From NCBI GenBank assembly GCA_023362775.1, contig JALMGJ010000020.1, positions 9,449,501 to 9,513,500 of the forward strand: 64,000 nucleotides of DNA, read 5' to 3'. Positions 32,661-43,448 of this stretch are shown here, in pieces. Source of the DNA: Charina bottae. Taxonomy: Eukaryota; Chordata; Lepidosauria; Squamata; Charinaidae. The notes beneath the pieces were generated by a model. The model was not told the DNA's origin, searched no databases, and saw only the letters and a list, made by a program, of their open reading frames with translations. The translations under genes were made by a program, and so were the position numbers. The stretch's first letter is position 1, and every line of letters starts with the position of its first letter.

Positions 32661-33857
32661 CAGGGCCTATCAGTAAAAGTGTAATTTTTTAAAAAATGAA
32701 GAAATTAGGGATCCTTACCCATAGGCAGTACTGCTATTCTGAATGGCAGTCTGTTCAGTAATGCATCTGAGTACAGTATGTGCCAATACAGACCTCTTAA
32801 TTACTAGGGGAGCTTTTTTGCACTATTTACAAAGAAATATATGTTTTAATGTCTGTGGTGCTGAAAGGCTGTGATGCTACTTTAAATTGCTTGTAAAACT
32901 TCCCTTTTTCTCTCAGAAGCTTCTTCTATTAGATGAAAGCTTTAATTTAAAACTATGTTTCCCTCCCTCACCTGTAAAACATAGAAAAATACATTTGAAA
33001 ATATTCAGGAAAAGATATAGAGCATATATTGGCTACTAACAGAAACTGGATGGGACAAGCAAATGGCCAGAAGCCAAAGGTCTCCTTTGTGTATGCCTAA
33101 ATTACTTCCACATGCATGCAACATTCCTGCTGATTTCCTCTTCCAGTTCCAGGATTTTTGAGTTCATCAGTCAAGTTAACCTTCATGAGAACTTTTTGAC
33201 ATGCAGGGCTTCTGTAAGAGCCCCAAGTAGTAAAGTTGTTGATGCAGAAAGTGGTACCCAGCCTATACCAAACGGTTAGCATACCCAGTGAAAATCCAGA
33301 TTTGCAACGTGGGAATTCTACTGGACATAGCTCTGAAGCAGAAGTTCAGTTGACACATGTGGTGGTGATTTTCCTCAGCACTAAGTTTGTGTGCTGGTTG
33401 CACTTGTTTCTGGAAGATGGGGAACCAGCCATAGCAGTGCTAATGCTAATTACATGAGACTCACACCAGTGTCATGCTAATGACACTCATCACTCATTAG
33501 GCCATGATTGAAGATGTTCTTATCTGCTCTGTCTTCTTATATTTTGGAATTACTGTTACTTGTGTGCCTGTGTTGTCTATACATTGCCTTTAAAATTTTA
33601 TTAGAAAGATTAAAATATCTTCCATAAAATACTGTACTAAGAAAATATTAAACACTACAAAAATGTTGGCTGTATCATTGTTACAATGCAAAGGATGTTC
33701 TTCCTAACATTTTTGTACTTTTCTATGCTAAATTCAGATCCAAAATTATTAAGGACATTTCAACAACAATAGCAGTTTTATGGATTTTATCAACTGGTGC
33801 AAATAAAGTCTAATTAAAAACCAAGACTAAGACTTTTTTTTAACTACATGTTATTGA
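32661..33857. other. PARD3B intron, nothing recognised
   Basis: No repeat called. Frames under 75 codons. Confidence 0.5.
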
Positions 33858-33990
33858 CAATGTTGTGGGCTAGACTGGAAAGTCCATAAAACATTCCAGG
33901 AAAAGGCAATGGCAAACTTCTGCCATTCTTTTGCTAAGAAAACTACATGGATGTGTCTATGAAGTCACCAGGAATCTGCATCATTCTTTG
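33858..33990 (+). mobile_element. 5S-SINE body fragment
   Basis: A plus-strand fragment matching the body of the 11915-12145 element: a GGCTAGACTGG remnant after the lost 5S head, then GGCAATGGCAAAC, AAGAAAACTACATGGATGTG and GAAGTCACCAGG. It is divergent, so an older insertion. Confidence 0.6.
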
Positions 33991-34139
33991 CAGAGGAAGT
34001 TCATCAGATCAGTCTCAATCTGAATTCCTGTGAAGGGCAGGTCACAGAGGTATAACCTAAGCACTCAATTTGCCTGTTAGATTCTTTATAGTAAATCTCA
34101 AGAATGTCAATAGGGTGTATAAAGAGTTAAAAGCAACCA

Positions 34140-35745
34140 ACTGCTTACTCAATCCTTGCCCTTCCAAGCTGATTAAAGGTCAGTACAGGACTGGCCCCAA
34201 TGTTAAGGAAATCATCTTTGTTGGCATGGGATGAGGAAGATGTGTTCCCCCATAAGAAAGAGAAGAAAAAGATAGAGAAAATCCATTCTTAATCCAGGAT
34301 ATCTGAACAACTATAGGCCAGTCTCAAATATTACATTTCCTGGAAAGCAAGTCAAAAAGATTTTGGCCTTGTAACCCAGATGCATGTGAATTTACTGATT
34401 ATCTTGATCTATTTCAATCACATTTTCAGCTATGATCATCTTGGTGGATGTTCTATGCTGAAAAGTGGATGGGCAGAATGTAATCCTGCTAGTTTTCCTG
34501 GACTCCTCTGAAGCTTTTGATACAATCAGCCATGGTTATCTTTCTGGTTTATGGGATTATGCCTTAGGGCACCGTTACAAAAGTTCTGGTCCTTCGTCAT
34601 CGGCTATTAGCAGTAGATGATGCTGGAGGTCTATTTGACAGACCTTTCTAGGACAACTCTCTCTGTTCAGATTAGTAAGGATTCTAGCAAGTACTTTACT
34701 ATCCCAATGAACAGCCTGCATACCTGCAAATCAAGTCAGGTAGATTCTCTTTCTTGGGGTCTTTCAATATAAGGAGAGGAAGCCTCTCTCTTTTGAGAAG
34801 TTGGGCGATCCTCCACCTGTAGATTGTTTCAGGAATGAATACTACCCTTCTTAGTAATGTGAGAATCAGCAATCACACTAACTGTTCAACACCTAGGTCA
34901 CAGTGTTCTGTCTTGTCCCACATGTTGTTCAATATCTAAATAATTTTGGAAGTGGTTAACATCATTGTTTTGAAATTGGTTAACATCAGTATCACACCCA
35001 GTTCTGTTGCTCCTTACCACCTATCTCTAAAGAAGCATGTGATATTGTTGCGTATATTTGGGGATGGGGTAGATGTGGGAGAATAACTGATAAAGGTTGG
35101 TAACTAGGAAATTGACACTAGGACTGAGATTCAGTATATTTGGAATGGGATTACGTTCTCCCTGAGAGCGCCGATTCAGAGCCTGAGAGAGCCAATTCAG
35201 AGCCTGAGAGTGCTCCTTGATAATCAGCTGTCTCTGGGTTTGCAGGTGGTGGCTATTATAAAGGAATGCTTTTACACAATTATACCAGGTGCACCAGTTG
35301 TGACTCTTCCTGAGCCAGTTAGATTTGGTGACTGTTACTCATGTCTTCACTATATTCCATCTTGAGATGGTCTGTGCTCCAAGTATGGCTACCCTTGGAA
35401 AGTGTCTCGAAATGGTAGCTGATGCAGAATGTAGCAGCTAGGCTGTCATATGATACAAGATACAGAGATTGTATGATGCCCATATAAAACACCTGCACTG
35501 TCTACCAATTGCTTATGATATTGACCGTGAAAACGCAAATGTTTTAGCCCCTGACTATCTAAGGGTCACATCTTACTCCTTTTGTGTTTAGGCATTTAGA
35601 AAATGGTTAAAGGTGCTTCTCTTTTGTCAAGCTTTTAACTGTGAATTGATTTTAACATTAATTTTAGTATTAATTTTAGCTCATGCTTTTAGGTTTATAT
35701 ATTGGAACCTTTAATATTTATCAGAATAGGAAGACTGGGTGTAAA
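34140..35745 (+). mobile_element. L2/CR1-like LINE, longer degenerate copy
   Basis: Plus-strand remnants in proper order: DPCPSKLIKG, then NNYRPVSNITFPGKQ, a decayed RT centre, and the C-terminal region near 35420-35600 (VAARLS..LHCLPIAYDID type), ending in AAATAAATG near 35745. Frequent stops and frame changes. Confidence 0.8.
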
Positions 35746-35884
35746 TAAATGAAACATTCTCAACTGTGACTTAGATTTTCAATATGTAGATTGTGTTAAG
35801 TGTGTACTGGTGCTGATATCTGAAAAGAAGAAATTCTGAGGACTTTTTCCAATGGGCTGCTTCTCCATAATGGAAATCCCTTAC

Positions 35885-35971
35885 CTTCCACTTAAGGATG
35901 AAAAGTATGGTACCACATGTATCCCCAGTGGCCCTCCTTCCCCAGAAATCTCTACGATTCTTGTCACACCA
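35885..35971 (-). CDS. PARD3B: PARD3B exon, first half of PDZ1
   Basis: An 87-nt exon with a strong pyrimidine tract and TTAG acceptor and a consensus-like donor (AAG then GTAAGG). It encodes the start of PDZ1: VEISGEGGPLGIHVVPYFSS follows a short GVTRI lead. PLGI is the carboxylate-binding loop of this PDZ, replacing the commoner GLGF, as in other Par3-family first PDZ domains. It ends with two bases of an Arg codon that the next exon completes (SGR then ILGLF). Its very close match to the vertebrate protein makes this a firm call. A plus-strand reading frame over the same bases is only a shadow. Confidence 0.95.
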
Positions 35972-36227
35972 CTAAGAGAAAGGGAAAAGCACCAGGTTAT
36001 CTTCAGAAGAAAGCAAGACAAAGCAGGGAGATTATTCTGAGGTCCAAAGAGGCACTTACCTCAATACCTTTTACCAATCCCTGAAATAAATGGTCATTCT
36101 TCATAACTTGTACCTCCATAAGATACTTCCTTCAATAGCCAGAGCACTAAAATTTGTTCTCTATCCTCCATGAAGTAGATTACACAGTATCTTCAATATA
36201 TTGGCAATCACTAAATAAGCCTACAAG

Positions 36228-36440
36228 AGCCAGTGTGGTGTAGTGGTTAAGGCATCAGATTAGAAACTGGGAGACCATGAGTTCTAGTCCTGCCTTAGAC
36301 ACAAAGCCAGCTGGGTGATCTTGGGCCAGTCTCTCTCTCTCAGCCCTAAGAAGAAATGGCAAACCACTTCTAAAAAATCTTGCCAAGAAAATTGCAGGGA
36401 CTAGTCTAGGTAATCACCAGGAGACAAGACTGACTTGAAG
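36228..36440 (+). mobile_element. tRNA-headed SINE (family A)
   Basis: A plus-strand copy with an intact-looking head (GCCAGTGTGGTGTAGTGG), box-B-like GAGTTCTAGTCCTGC, body TGGGTGATCTTGGGCC and tail AAATTGCAGGGACTAGTC. It lies in the PARD3B intron 257 bp upstream, in transcript sense, of the 35885-35971 exon. Confidence 0.85.
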
Positions 36441-37464
36441 CAAAAACCACAACAAAGCCTATACACAACAAAACTATTCATCCAGCCTCTTTGTCTGCTG
36501 GATATCCATATATTGAAATAATACACAAAAACTGTCCACATTAATCAAATTTGATTTATTAAAAATCCATAATGATACATGTTAAAGTACAAGAGGTGCT
36601 ACATGAATTTGACCCCATTTACCTTAAAGAAAAGCTATACATATGTTTTCCGTTTAAAACAGGAGAATACTCTTAGATCTACTAAGAATATAACAGTGGA
36701 GAGAGATGAGATTTTTCTGTTTAGCCATCCTTTTTGGAGAAGGCTATCCTAAATTCAGGAATGTCTTCCTTTAAGGCAAAAGAAGTGTTTTATATTTCTA
36801 TGCAAATAAATTAATTAGTACATCATTTGACAACCTGGTTACAAGTATCTTGGAGAAAACTGGTTTTTAAAGATATGTATATTTTACTGAATTATATACT
36901 GATGACTTGGAATTTAACATGTTCAGAACAAAGATGGTTTTTTTGTGCTTTAACAATAGCAAAAAGAATAATCCTTAGCAGATAGGGGAAAAAAACTGTA
37001 ACTCCAGAGATAAAGGATTGGATTTTGGAGATGTGTGATTTAGCAACTTTGGGGGAAATTATAAATTCAGTTAATCAGAAAATATCACATTATCTCTCCC
37101 TTTGGGAAAAATTTTTGAACAGGCTTGGTCAACATTAAAAGCTTAATTTTCCTTTTTAAAGATTTACAAAATCAGGTGAGCTTGGGATATAGTTGTAATT
37201 ACAAGTTTCTTGCTTGAGTGTTCTTTTTATGTAATTTCTTGTGTAAAATTCTTTCCTTTTGTTTTTGTGTATGGTAAATTGTTTATTTTTATTTTACATT
37301 ATTTTATGTATGTCTGTCTGAAAATGGATCAATAACAGTATTTGGTTTTTGAAAAAAAATTGGGCACTCAAGTTTGATCAAGTCTACAAGAGGAGGAGGA
37401 AGAGGAGGAGAAAAAGGGGAAGTACTCCATATTTACACACATATTTACATATGTACACACAGAG
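36441..37464. other. PARD3B intron, possible LINE 3' UTR remnants
   Basis: The stretch 36870-37340 is very AT-rich and resembles a decayed LINE 3' region, but no motif is decisive. Confidence 0.4.
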
Positions 37465-37770
37465 CCTCGTGTGGTGCAGAGTAGCAGGCGGCAGTACTGC
37501 AGTACTGCAACCGAAACTCTCCCCACGGCCTGAGTTCAATCCCAGCGGAAGCTGGTTCTCAGGTAGCCGGCTCAGGTCGACTCAGCCTTCCATCCTTCCA
37601 AGGTCGATAAAATGAGTACCCAGCTTGCTGGGGGAAAGATAATCACGACTGGGGAAGGCAATGGCAAACCACCCTGGCTCTATAGTCTGCCAGGAAAACG
37701 TCAGCGAAAGCGGCGTCCCTCCAAAGGGTCAATAATGACACGGTGCTTGCACAGAGGACAGAGGACTCCA
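37465..37770 (+). mobile_element. Second squamate tRNA-SINE type
   Basis: A head with GCCTCGTGTGGTGCAGAG and GAGTTCAATCCC (box B), then TCAGCCTTCCATCCTTCC, AAAATGAGTACCCAGC, ACTGGGGAAGGCAATGGC and a GACACGGTGCTTGCAC end. It is a different family from the Sauria-type copies. I recognise it from squamate genomes, but the family name is unsure. Confidence 0.8.
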
Positions 37771-38118
37771 TATTATTTCCAATAAGACTCAACTATAGAA
37801 CCATGGACTCCTGCTTCACCCTTTCTACTCCCTCACAGACAGATGTAGACAACCTAAAAAATCCATTTCCTGTTCAACATCTTTATTGTTAACGCAGAGG
37901 GCAAATTGTGGCTCTTTTCTTTATTTGGGAATGTTATGCTGCCTATTCGAAAGATTTTAGAGGCTAGACCTAAAAGGAAGATCTATAATATTAGGATGTA
38001 TTAAAAACTCAAGATCATAAGCCACTTTGATATTGCGATATTGATATTGCCACTTTGATATCACTTCAATAAAAATCACAGAGGAAAGTAGAGAAAGAGA
38101 ACATTAGGCTTAGATTTG
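37771..38118. other. PARD3B intron, nothing recognised
   Basis: Short spacer with a local GATATTGC duplication near 38028-38052. Confidence 0.5.
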
Positions 38119-38132
38119 TGCCTATATGATTA

Positions 38133-38465
38133 AGGTAAAGGTTCGCCCTCCACATTTGTGCAGTCGTGTCCAACTCTAGGGGCCAGCGCTCATCTCCGTT
38201 TGTTAGCCGAAGAGCCAGCGTTGTCCGAAGATGCTTCCACGGTCATGTGGCCGGCATGACGCGCGCGGAACGCTGTTACCTACCCACCGAAGTGGTACCT
38301 ATTCATCTACTTGCATTTGCATGCTTTCAAATTGCTAGGTTGGCAACAGCTGGGGTGAGTGCAGGAGCTCACTCCGTCACGTGGGGCTAGGGATTCGAAC
38401 CTCCGAACTTGCGACCTTCCTATCGACAAGCCTGACGTCTTACCCGCTGAGCCACCACGCCCCCT
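38133..38465 (-). mobile_element. Sauria-type tRNA SINE, 14-bp duplication
   Basis: A minus-strand copy with TGCCTATATGATTA exactly repeated at 38119-38132 and 38466-38479. The head is at the high coordinate and the AAGGT-rich tail at the low coordinate. It keeps the tRNA-like boxes. Confidence 0.94.
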
Positions 38466-38479
38466 TGCCTATATGATTA

Positions 38480-39034
38480 GGCACCATAATATTAATTGTC
38501 ATGTTTGAACTATGCCTGCTTATAGGATGAACACTAGAGATGCTGGCGAAATTATTCTAACAAAAGTGGAGATGGGAGAATGGCAGAAAGAATGTTTGAA
38601 ATAAGGTTTGTGCCTTGGAGACAAAGGTGAAACACACCCCATGCCAGAGCAAGGAATATTACAGTATTGTTATTATGGCAAAGTTTCAATCAAAACTAAA
38701 AAAAAAGTGTAACTGGCCTCTTTGTTTCAGAGAACAAGGTGGATCTCTACCATCAAAGAAGATTCTGTAATCTGTAGTGTTGGGGCTGCTCACCAGTCAC
38801 ACTGTCTCATGAGACACAGGGTACATTCAGAACATAAATGTTAATGTGTATGAATTAAGACCTCTCTATATGTTTTAGGAGAATGAGATGGACTTCTCTA
38901 TTTCAATATCATCCATCCATCCATCCATCCATCCATCCATCCATCCATCCATCCATCATTCTCCTCCTAGGCTGAATTCATCTTTAAACTTTTCAAGTAT
39001 TAAATTATAATTTGTATAATTATATTGGCAGGGT
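38480..39034. other. PARD3B intron, only a microsatellite
   Basis: Apart from the ATCC array nothing was recognised. Confidence 0.5.
38909..38957. repeat. (ATCC)n microsatellite
   Basis: About 12 near-perfect CATC/ATCC units, 78 bp before the left duplication of the SINE at 39047. Confidence 0.95.
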
Positions 39035-39046
39035 ATTATATATAGT

Positions 39047-39379
39047 TAGGGGCGTGGTGGCTCAGCGGGTAAGACGCCAGGCTTGTCGATCGGAAGATCG
39101 CAAGTTCAGAGGTTCGAATCCCTAGCCCTGCGTGTGGAGTGAGCTCCCGCACTCGCCCCAGCTCTCGCCAACCTAGCAATTCAAAAGCATGCAAATGCAA
39201 GTAGATTAATAGGTACCACTTTGGTGGGATGGTAACAGCGTTCCGTGCGCGTCATGCAGCCACATGACCGTGGAAGCGTCTTCAGACAACGCTGGCTCTT
39301 CGGCTAACAAACGGAGATGACCACTGGCCCCTAGAGTCGGACACGACTGCACAACTGTGCGGGGGGGACCTTTACCTTT
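39047..39379 (+). mobile_element. Sauria-type tRNA SINE, 12-bp duplication
   Basis: A plus-strand copy flanked by ATTATATATAGT at 39035-39046 and 39380-39391. The tail carries CCCCTAGAGTCGGACACGAC and ends in CCTTTACCTTT. Confidence 0.94.
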
Positions 39380-39491
39380 ATTATATATAGTGGCAGGGTG
39401 TAAGATGCAGGCAGGAACAGCATACACTGAACGGCACAACCAAGTAGCTGGCATTGTGTACAGGAACATCTGCACAGCGTATGGGCTAGAC

Positions 39492-40035
39492 CAGGGGTCG
39501 GCAAACTTTTTTATGCCAGGAGCCATTTTGACATGCTCAAGGACATTTTGACATGCTCGAGGGCCAGGGGGCGGGGTTTGCGGGCGGGGGCCAATTGCGT
39601 GGAAGGGGGCGGGGTTTGCGGGCGGGATTCAATCGCGTGGAAGGGTAAGATACAGGGCTGCTCTGCACTGCCGCTTGGCCGGCCTCCCCTGGCCCTCGCT
39701 CACCTTCCCTGGCCGGTCCTCGCGGGCCGCCGGCGACGCTCCCGTCCCGCTGCACCCCAGCTGGAGCGCCCAAGTGCCAGGCGGGCAGCTCCGCCCACGC
39801 GCCTTCCCTGGCCAGTCCTCGCGGGCCGCCGGCGACGCTCCCGTCCCGCCGGAGCGCCCGAGTGCCAGGCGGGCAGCTCCGCCCGCACGCCTCGCCCAGA
39901 CATGCCGGCAGCAGCAGCAGCAGCTCCCAAGGCATGTCGGTCCCACCTCCGTCGAAGGGAGCGGTAGAGAGCCCCGCAGGCTGTGCACGAGGTGTGGGCG
40001 GCTGTGGGTGGCCCCGGCCTTGGAGAGCGAGAGCG
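39492..40035 (+). mobile_element. GC-rich hAT-like element, right end missing
   Basis: Starts CAGGGGTCGGCAAACTTTT, a typical hAT end, preceded by a possible duplication GGCTAGAC (39484-39491). Two short tandem duplications follow: a G-rich unit of about 40 bp (39567-39646) and a unit of about 90-100 bp (39702-39801 and 39802-39891) containing GCGGGCCGCCGGCGACGC. The matching right end and second duplication were not found, and Penelope-like sequence follows directly. CpG density is by far the highest in the window. Open frames on both strands have repetitive Pro/Ala/Arg composition and no recognisable domain. Confidence 0.65.
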
Positions 40036-40074
40036 CATAAGAAAAGTCTCCTAAAATCTGCCCAGAGAAAACCG

Positions 40075-41480
40075 GATCTATGGACGCCCCAAAATACACA
40101 AACTTGGCATACTGCTTTGGCCAACTGTATCGTTACCAGGGACTCCCACTTACAACATAGCTAAAGAGCTCACAAAAAAACTTAGGCATCTTTCAGAGGC
40201 ATCAACTCCCCACTACAGTGCCTCCAGAAAATCAAAGACTTAAAAATAGAAGAAGATGAAATTATGGTGTCATTCAATGTCATTGCACATTACATCCATA
40301 GACCCAGCACTAGCAAAAAAAAGCCATGGCAGCAGTTCTATGAAACACACCCAACCTAGTCAAATACACTAAGATAGAAATACCCAGAATCAGGGACCTC
40401 ATTGACCTCTGCCTCACTACCTACTTTCAGTTTGATGGACCGAAAATACCAAAAAATATACCAACACATCAAAGGAATACCCATGGGATCACCACTTTCA
40501 GGACTCATAGCAGAGATTGTAATTCAGTGTCTAGAAATGATAGCACTTCCACATATAGAACCCAAAGTATGGATCCGGCATGTAGATGACAACTTTGCCA
40601 TAACAAAAAAGGAACAACTGGAGGAAACACATGAAGCCATCAACAACATCTTCAAAGGAATAAAATTCACAAGGGAAGAAGAAAACAACAACACACTACC
40701 CTTCTTGGACATCCTCATCAGTAGAGGAAATGATGGCATTATAGAAACACAAGTCTACCGGAAATCTACCCACACTAACCAAGTGCTCCATTACCAAAAG
40801 AGAAGCTTTTTCCCACAAGAGAAGCTGTGTAAGAACATTATTCAGATGAGCACTAACACACTGCAGCAACCCAGAACACCAGAAAAAGGAAACAGATCAC
40901 TATACAGCATCTTCCAGAAAAATGGATACCCATGCAACTTTATCAAAAAGTGCCTGACCACCCAACCCACTACAACACAACAGAAGCTATGAAAAGGATA
41001 ACACTGCCATACATCAGAAACATCTCAGAACCTACTGTTACAACCACATGGCATCACCGTAGCACATAAACCAACCAAAACCCTTCAGAACATCTTAAGT
41101 AACCCAAAAGACCCAGTAGCCCAAGAAGAAAAAACAGGAGTTATCTACAACATACAGTGTAATGACTGTAGCAGCCACTATGTAGGACAGACCGGCAGAA
41201 GACTAGCAGAGCGCATCCACGAACACCAACTAGCAGTCAGAAGACATGATGAAAACTCCTTAATCTCAAAACACATGGACAGACTCAACCATACTTTCAA
41301 CTGGGAAACTGAGCATCTTAAACCAAGCCAAATCCAAAATTGCTAGAGAATTCTTGGAATCTTGGCACTCAGACAAAGCAGCCATCAACAGACACATAGA
41401 GGTAAACAACATTTACATACCATTCATAAGAGACAATAGAAAAGCCAAAAGATCAGAACACCTCCTGGCCAGCAATCAAT
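40075..41480 (+). pseudogene. Penelope-like RT and GIY-YIG polyprotein, broken
   Basis: Recognisable segments in order: near 40080-40190 a GRPKIHKLGI-like RT motif followed by TYNIAKELTKKL; from 40402 to 40992 an open frame of 196 codons with KGIPMGSPLSG, then VDDNFAI (the catalytic VDD of Penelope-type RT), LPFLDILISR and VYRKSTHTNQVLHY. At about 41135-41290 come VIYNIQCNDCSSHYVGQTGR and RLAERIHEHQ, the GIY-YIG endonuclease with its Cys pair. Frames change between segments, so the gene is inactive. RT plus GIY-YIG is diagnostic of Penelope-like elements. Confidence 0.88.
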
Positions 41481-41697
41481 ACCCAGATAGGCAAAGATTA
41501 ACACCAGGATTAGCACCAGAGGAACCATCAAACAGTACAATATACCCTAGTCAAGGAACTATTAACTCAGTCAATCAAGCAAGCAGCAAACAACAGCCCA
41601 ATCAAGGAACTCCTAAGGGGAGAACAACACCTCCACCAACCCAAGCAGGACAAGCCATGGTATATAAACAGAGAGCAAGTCCCACTCCCTTTTCACA

Positions 41698-41731
41698 CTG
41701 AAGATGTTGCCTAGTCTGGCAATGAAACATC
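41698..41731 (+). ncRNA. Hammerhead-ribozyme-like core in Penelope 3' end
   Basis: CTGAAGA (fits core CUGANGA), one extra base, stem GTTGCC, loop TAGTCT, stem GGCAAT, then GAAA and an ATC cleavage-type triplet. Hammerhead motifs are known from terminal repeats of Penelope-like elements. Compared with the copy at 21201-21234, the stem changes on both sides at one pair (G-C here, A-T there). Activity is unproven, and the extra base before stem II is unusual. Confidence 0.55.
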
Positions 41732-41815
41732 TGCAAGAAAACAACAAGGCTCAGAGAGCACCAAGGACTCCACAGTTCAACCCTGAGCTACAAATATTCT
41801 CTTCGACTGAATTTA

Positions 41816-42632
41816 AGAGTGATAGAAAGGTTCTTTTTTAAGACTGAGATTGGGATTTTTATTGAGATGCTGGATGAAGACTGGATAATGGAGTTGGAGA
41901 AATCTAAGGGAGAGAGTGATCTGCAAGCCATAAGTAAAATCGATCTCCTGGTGGAATGCCATGAAAAGAACCTGGAATCTTTGAGGGGGGAAGTTGGGCT
42001 GTTTGATTTTTTTGCTTTGTTTTTTGGGCTTATTAAGGTTAAAATTATTAAAACTGCTGTATTGGGGTTAAATAATGTTTATCTTGTTTGCTTTAAGGAT
42101 TTGATTGATGTTATTCCCTTTTAAAGATATGGAATTACTGTTTTGAATTGTCTTTTTTGGGGTTAAGACTGAGATTATTAAAATTGTTGTACTATTAAGT
42201 ATAATAGCAGACAACGTATGTGCTTTTCAATTTGATTTTTATTATAGTAGAAATGTATAGAATAGTGGTAGGAAGGGAATAATTAAATATGTTTTATCTT
42301 TTGGAGGGGAGAAAGATGTTTAGGAGGTTTATATAAACTTTTTTTCTTTATTTTAATATAAGGGGGAGGAGTAACTGTAATCCTGATTTTTATTATGTGT
42401 TAAAGTGGAATGACTTTAATGTGGTGTTTTGGTTTAATATAGAGTAAGAGATTGAGTATGGAAATTTTTGTATGTCCTTGATGTTAAAAGTCGGAAGCCA
42501 CATCTTTTTGTAAATTTGAAAAAATTTTCTCTTGTGTTTCCACACTTTTTTAGTTTTTTTTATTTCTTTGTAGGGTTTTTTTGTAGGTTTTATTCGTCTC
42601 TTGAAACCTAATAAAATTTACTATAAAAAAAC
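41816..42632 (+). mobile_element. Poly(A)-ending retroelement-like segment, unclassified
   Basis: A 101-codon open frame (41819-42124, Glu/Lys-rich then hydrophobic) is followed by an AT-rich 3' region ending CCTAATAAAATTTACTAT and AAAAAAAC. No RT motif. It could be an L1-type ORF1 end plus 3' UTR, or an unrelated processed sequence. It directly follows the Penelope-like element. Confidence 0.35.
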
Positions 42633-43184
42633 ACACAAGGCATTAGCTACTGATTAAATCTACAACCCTGCAGGAAATTAAAGTGGCAACAAAATAGGAA
42701 GAAGAGCTGATGTGGTCAAGTACGCAGTAATAAGTGGTTGTCCAGACAAATACAGGCATCAAAGAGAGGCTAAAGAAGGCTTTCAGAGACACCCCTCCTA
42801 CTGAGTCTTGTGGAAGAGATGCAATTACTCCACTTTTACAGGTATAACTGAATAGAAATACCCAGTTATTCCAACTTAACTGCAGCAGGCAGACTGTCAA
42901 ACGAATGCTTTTCAACATACAGTATTATTACATCGTTTCACACAAGCATACGATGTGAGCAAAAATATATCTTCTCTTTGTATTTTTGAGATCCAGGCAG
43001 GCTAACATAGAAAATGCAGGGAAACATTTGCTGATGCTGAGGCTTCTCTGGACTTGGAGAGGGAAACTAAGAGGATACTGTATTTTCAAAGAGTAGAAGA
43101 TCAGCAACTAGGAAGGAGGTTGAAACTAGAACATAGTTACTGAAAAAGTTAAACTTATTAGTAAAATTTAGTAATGGTACTCCA
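42633..43184. other. PARD3B intron, nothing recognised
   Basis: Spacer before the young L1. The minus frame at 42643-42918 has no domain. Confidence 0.5.
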
Positions 43185-43397
43185 AAAGGAAACTTTTTTT
43201 TTTCCCCAGATATTTTTTATTATTGCATTTAACATAAAACATAAACCAAACATATAATACATAACAATGAACATATATAACACATAGCAACAAACAAACA
43301 AAAAATTTCTTGTAAATACTCGATTTACAGTTTTCTCTTCTTATACCTCTTTTTTTTTTCTTCTTTTCGGCCCTTCTTTATTTGTACTTTTTTTATT

Positions 43398-43407
43398 ATT
43401 GTTATTA

Positions 43408-43441
<34 letters not shown>
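43398..43441. repeat. (TTA)n run in L1 3' UTR
   Basis: Trinucleotide TTA/ATT units inside the 3' UTR of the 43199-46254 L1. Confidence 0.9.
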
Positions 43442-43442
<1 letters not shown>

Positions 43443-43448
43443 TGTTCT

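Larger units (their letters stand above)
40040..41815 (+). mobile_element. Penelope-like retroelement, 5' truncated
   Basis: Contains a decayed Penelope-type polyprotein gene (reverse transcriptase then GIY-YIG endonuclease) and the family's 3' end (41698-41815) with GTCTGGCAATGAAAC and GCTCAGAGAGCACCAAGGAC. The same 3' end recurs at 21161-21478 and 23397-23584. It abuts the GC-rich hAT-like element on its left. Target duplications were not resolved. Confidence 0.88.

Noticed and set aside
36030..36125. Possible extra minus-strand exon ending at a strong GTAAGTG donor (about 36052)
   Set aside because: The upstream frame has an early stop, and the known exon phases already join without it.
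39533..40164. Several overlapping Pro/Ala/Arg-rich frames up to 195 codons
   Set aside because: GC-rich tandem duplications of a hAT-like element leave many frames open; no domain and no splice support.
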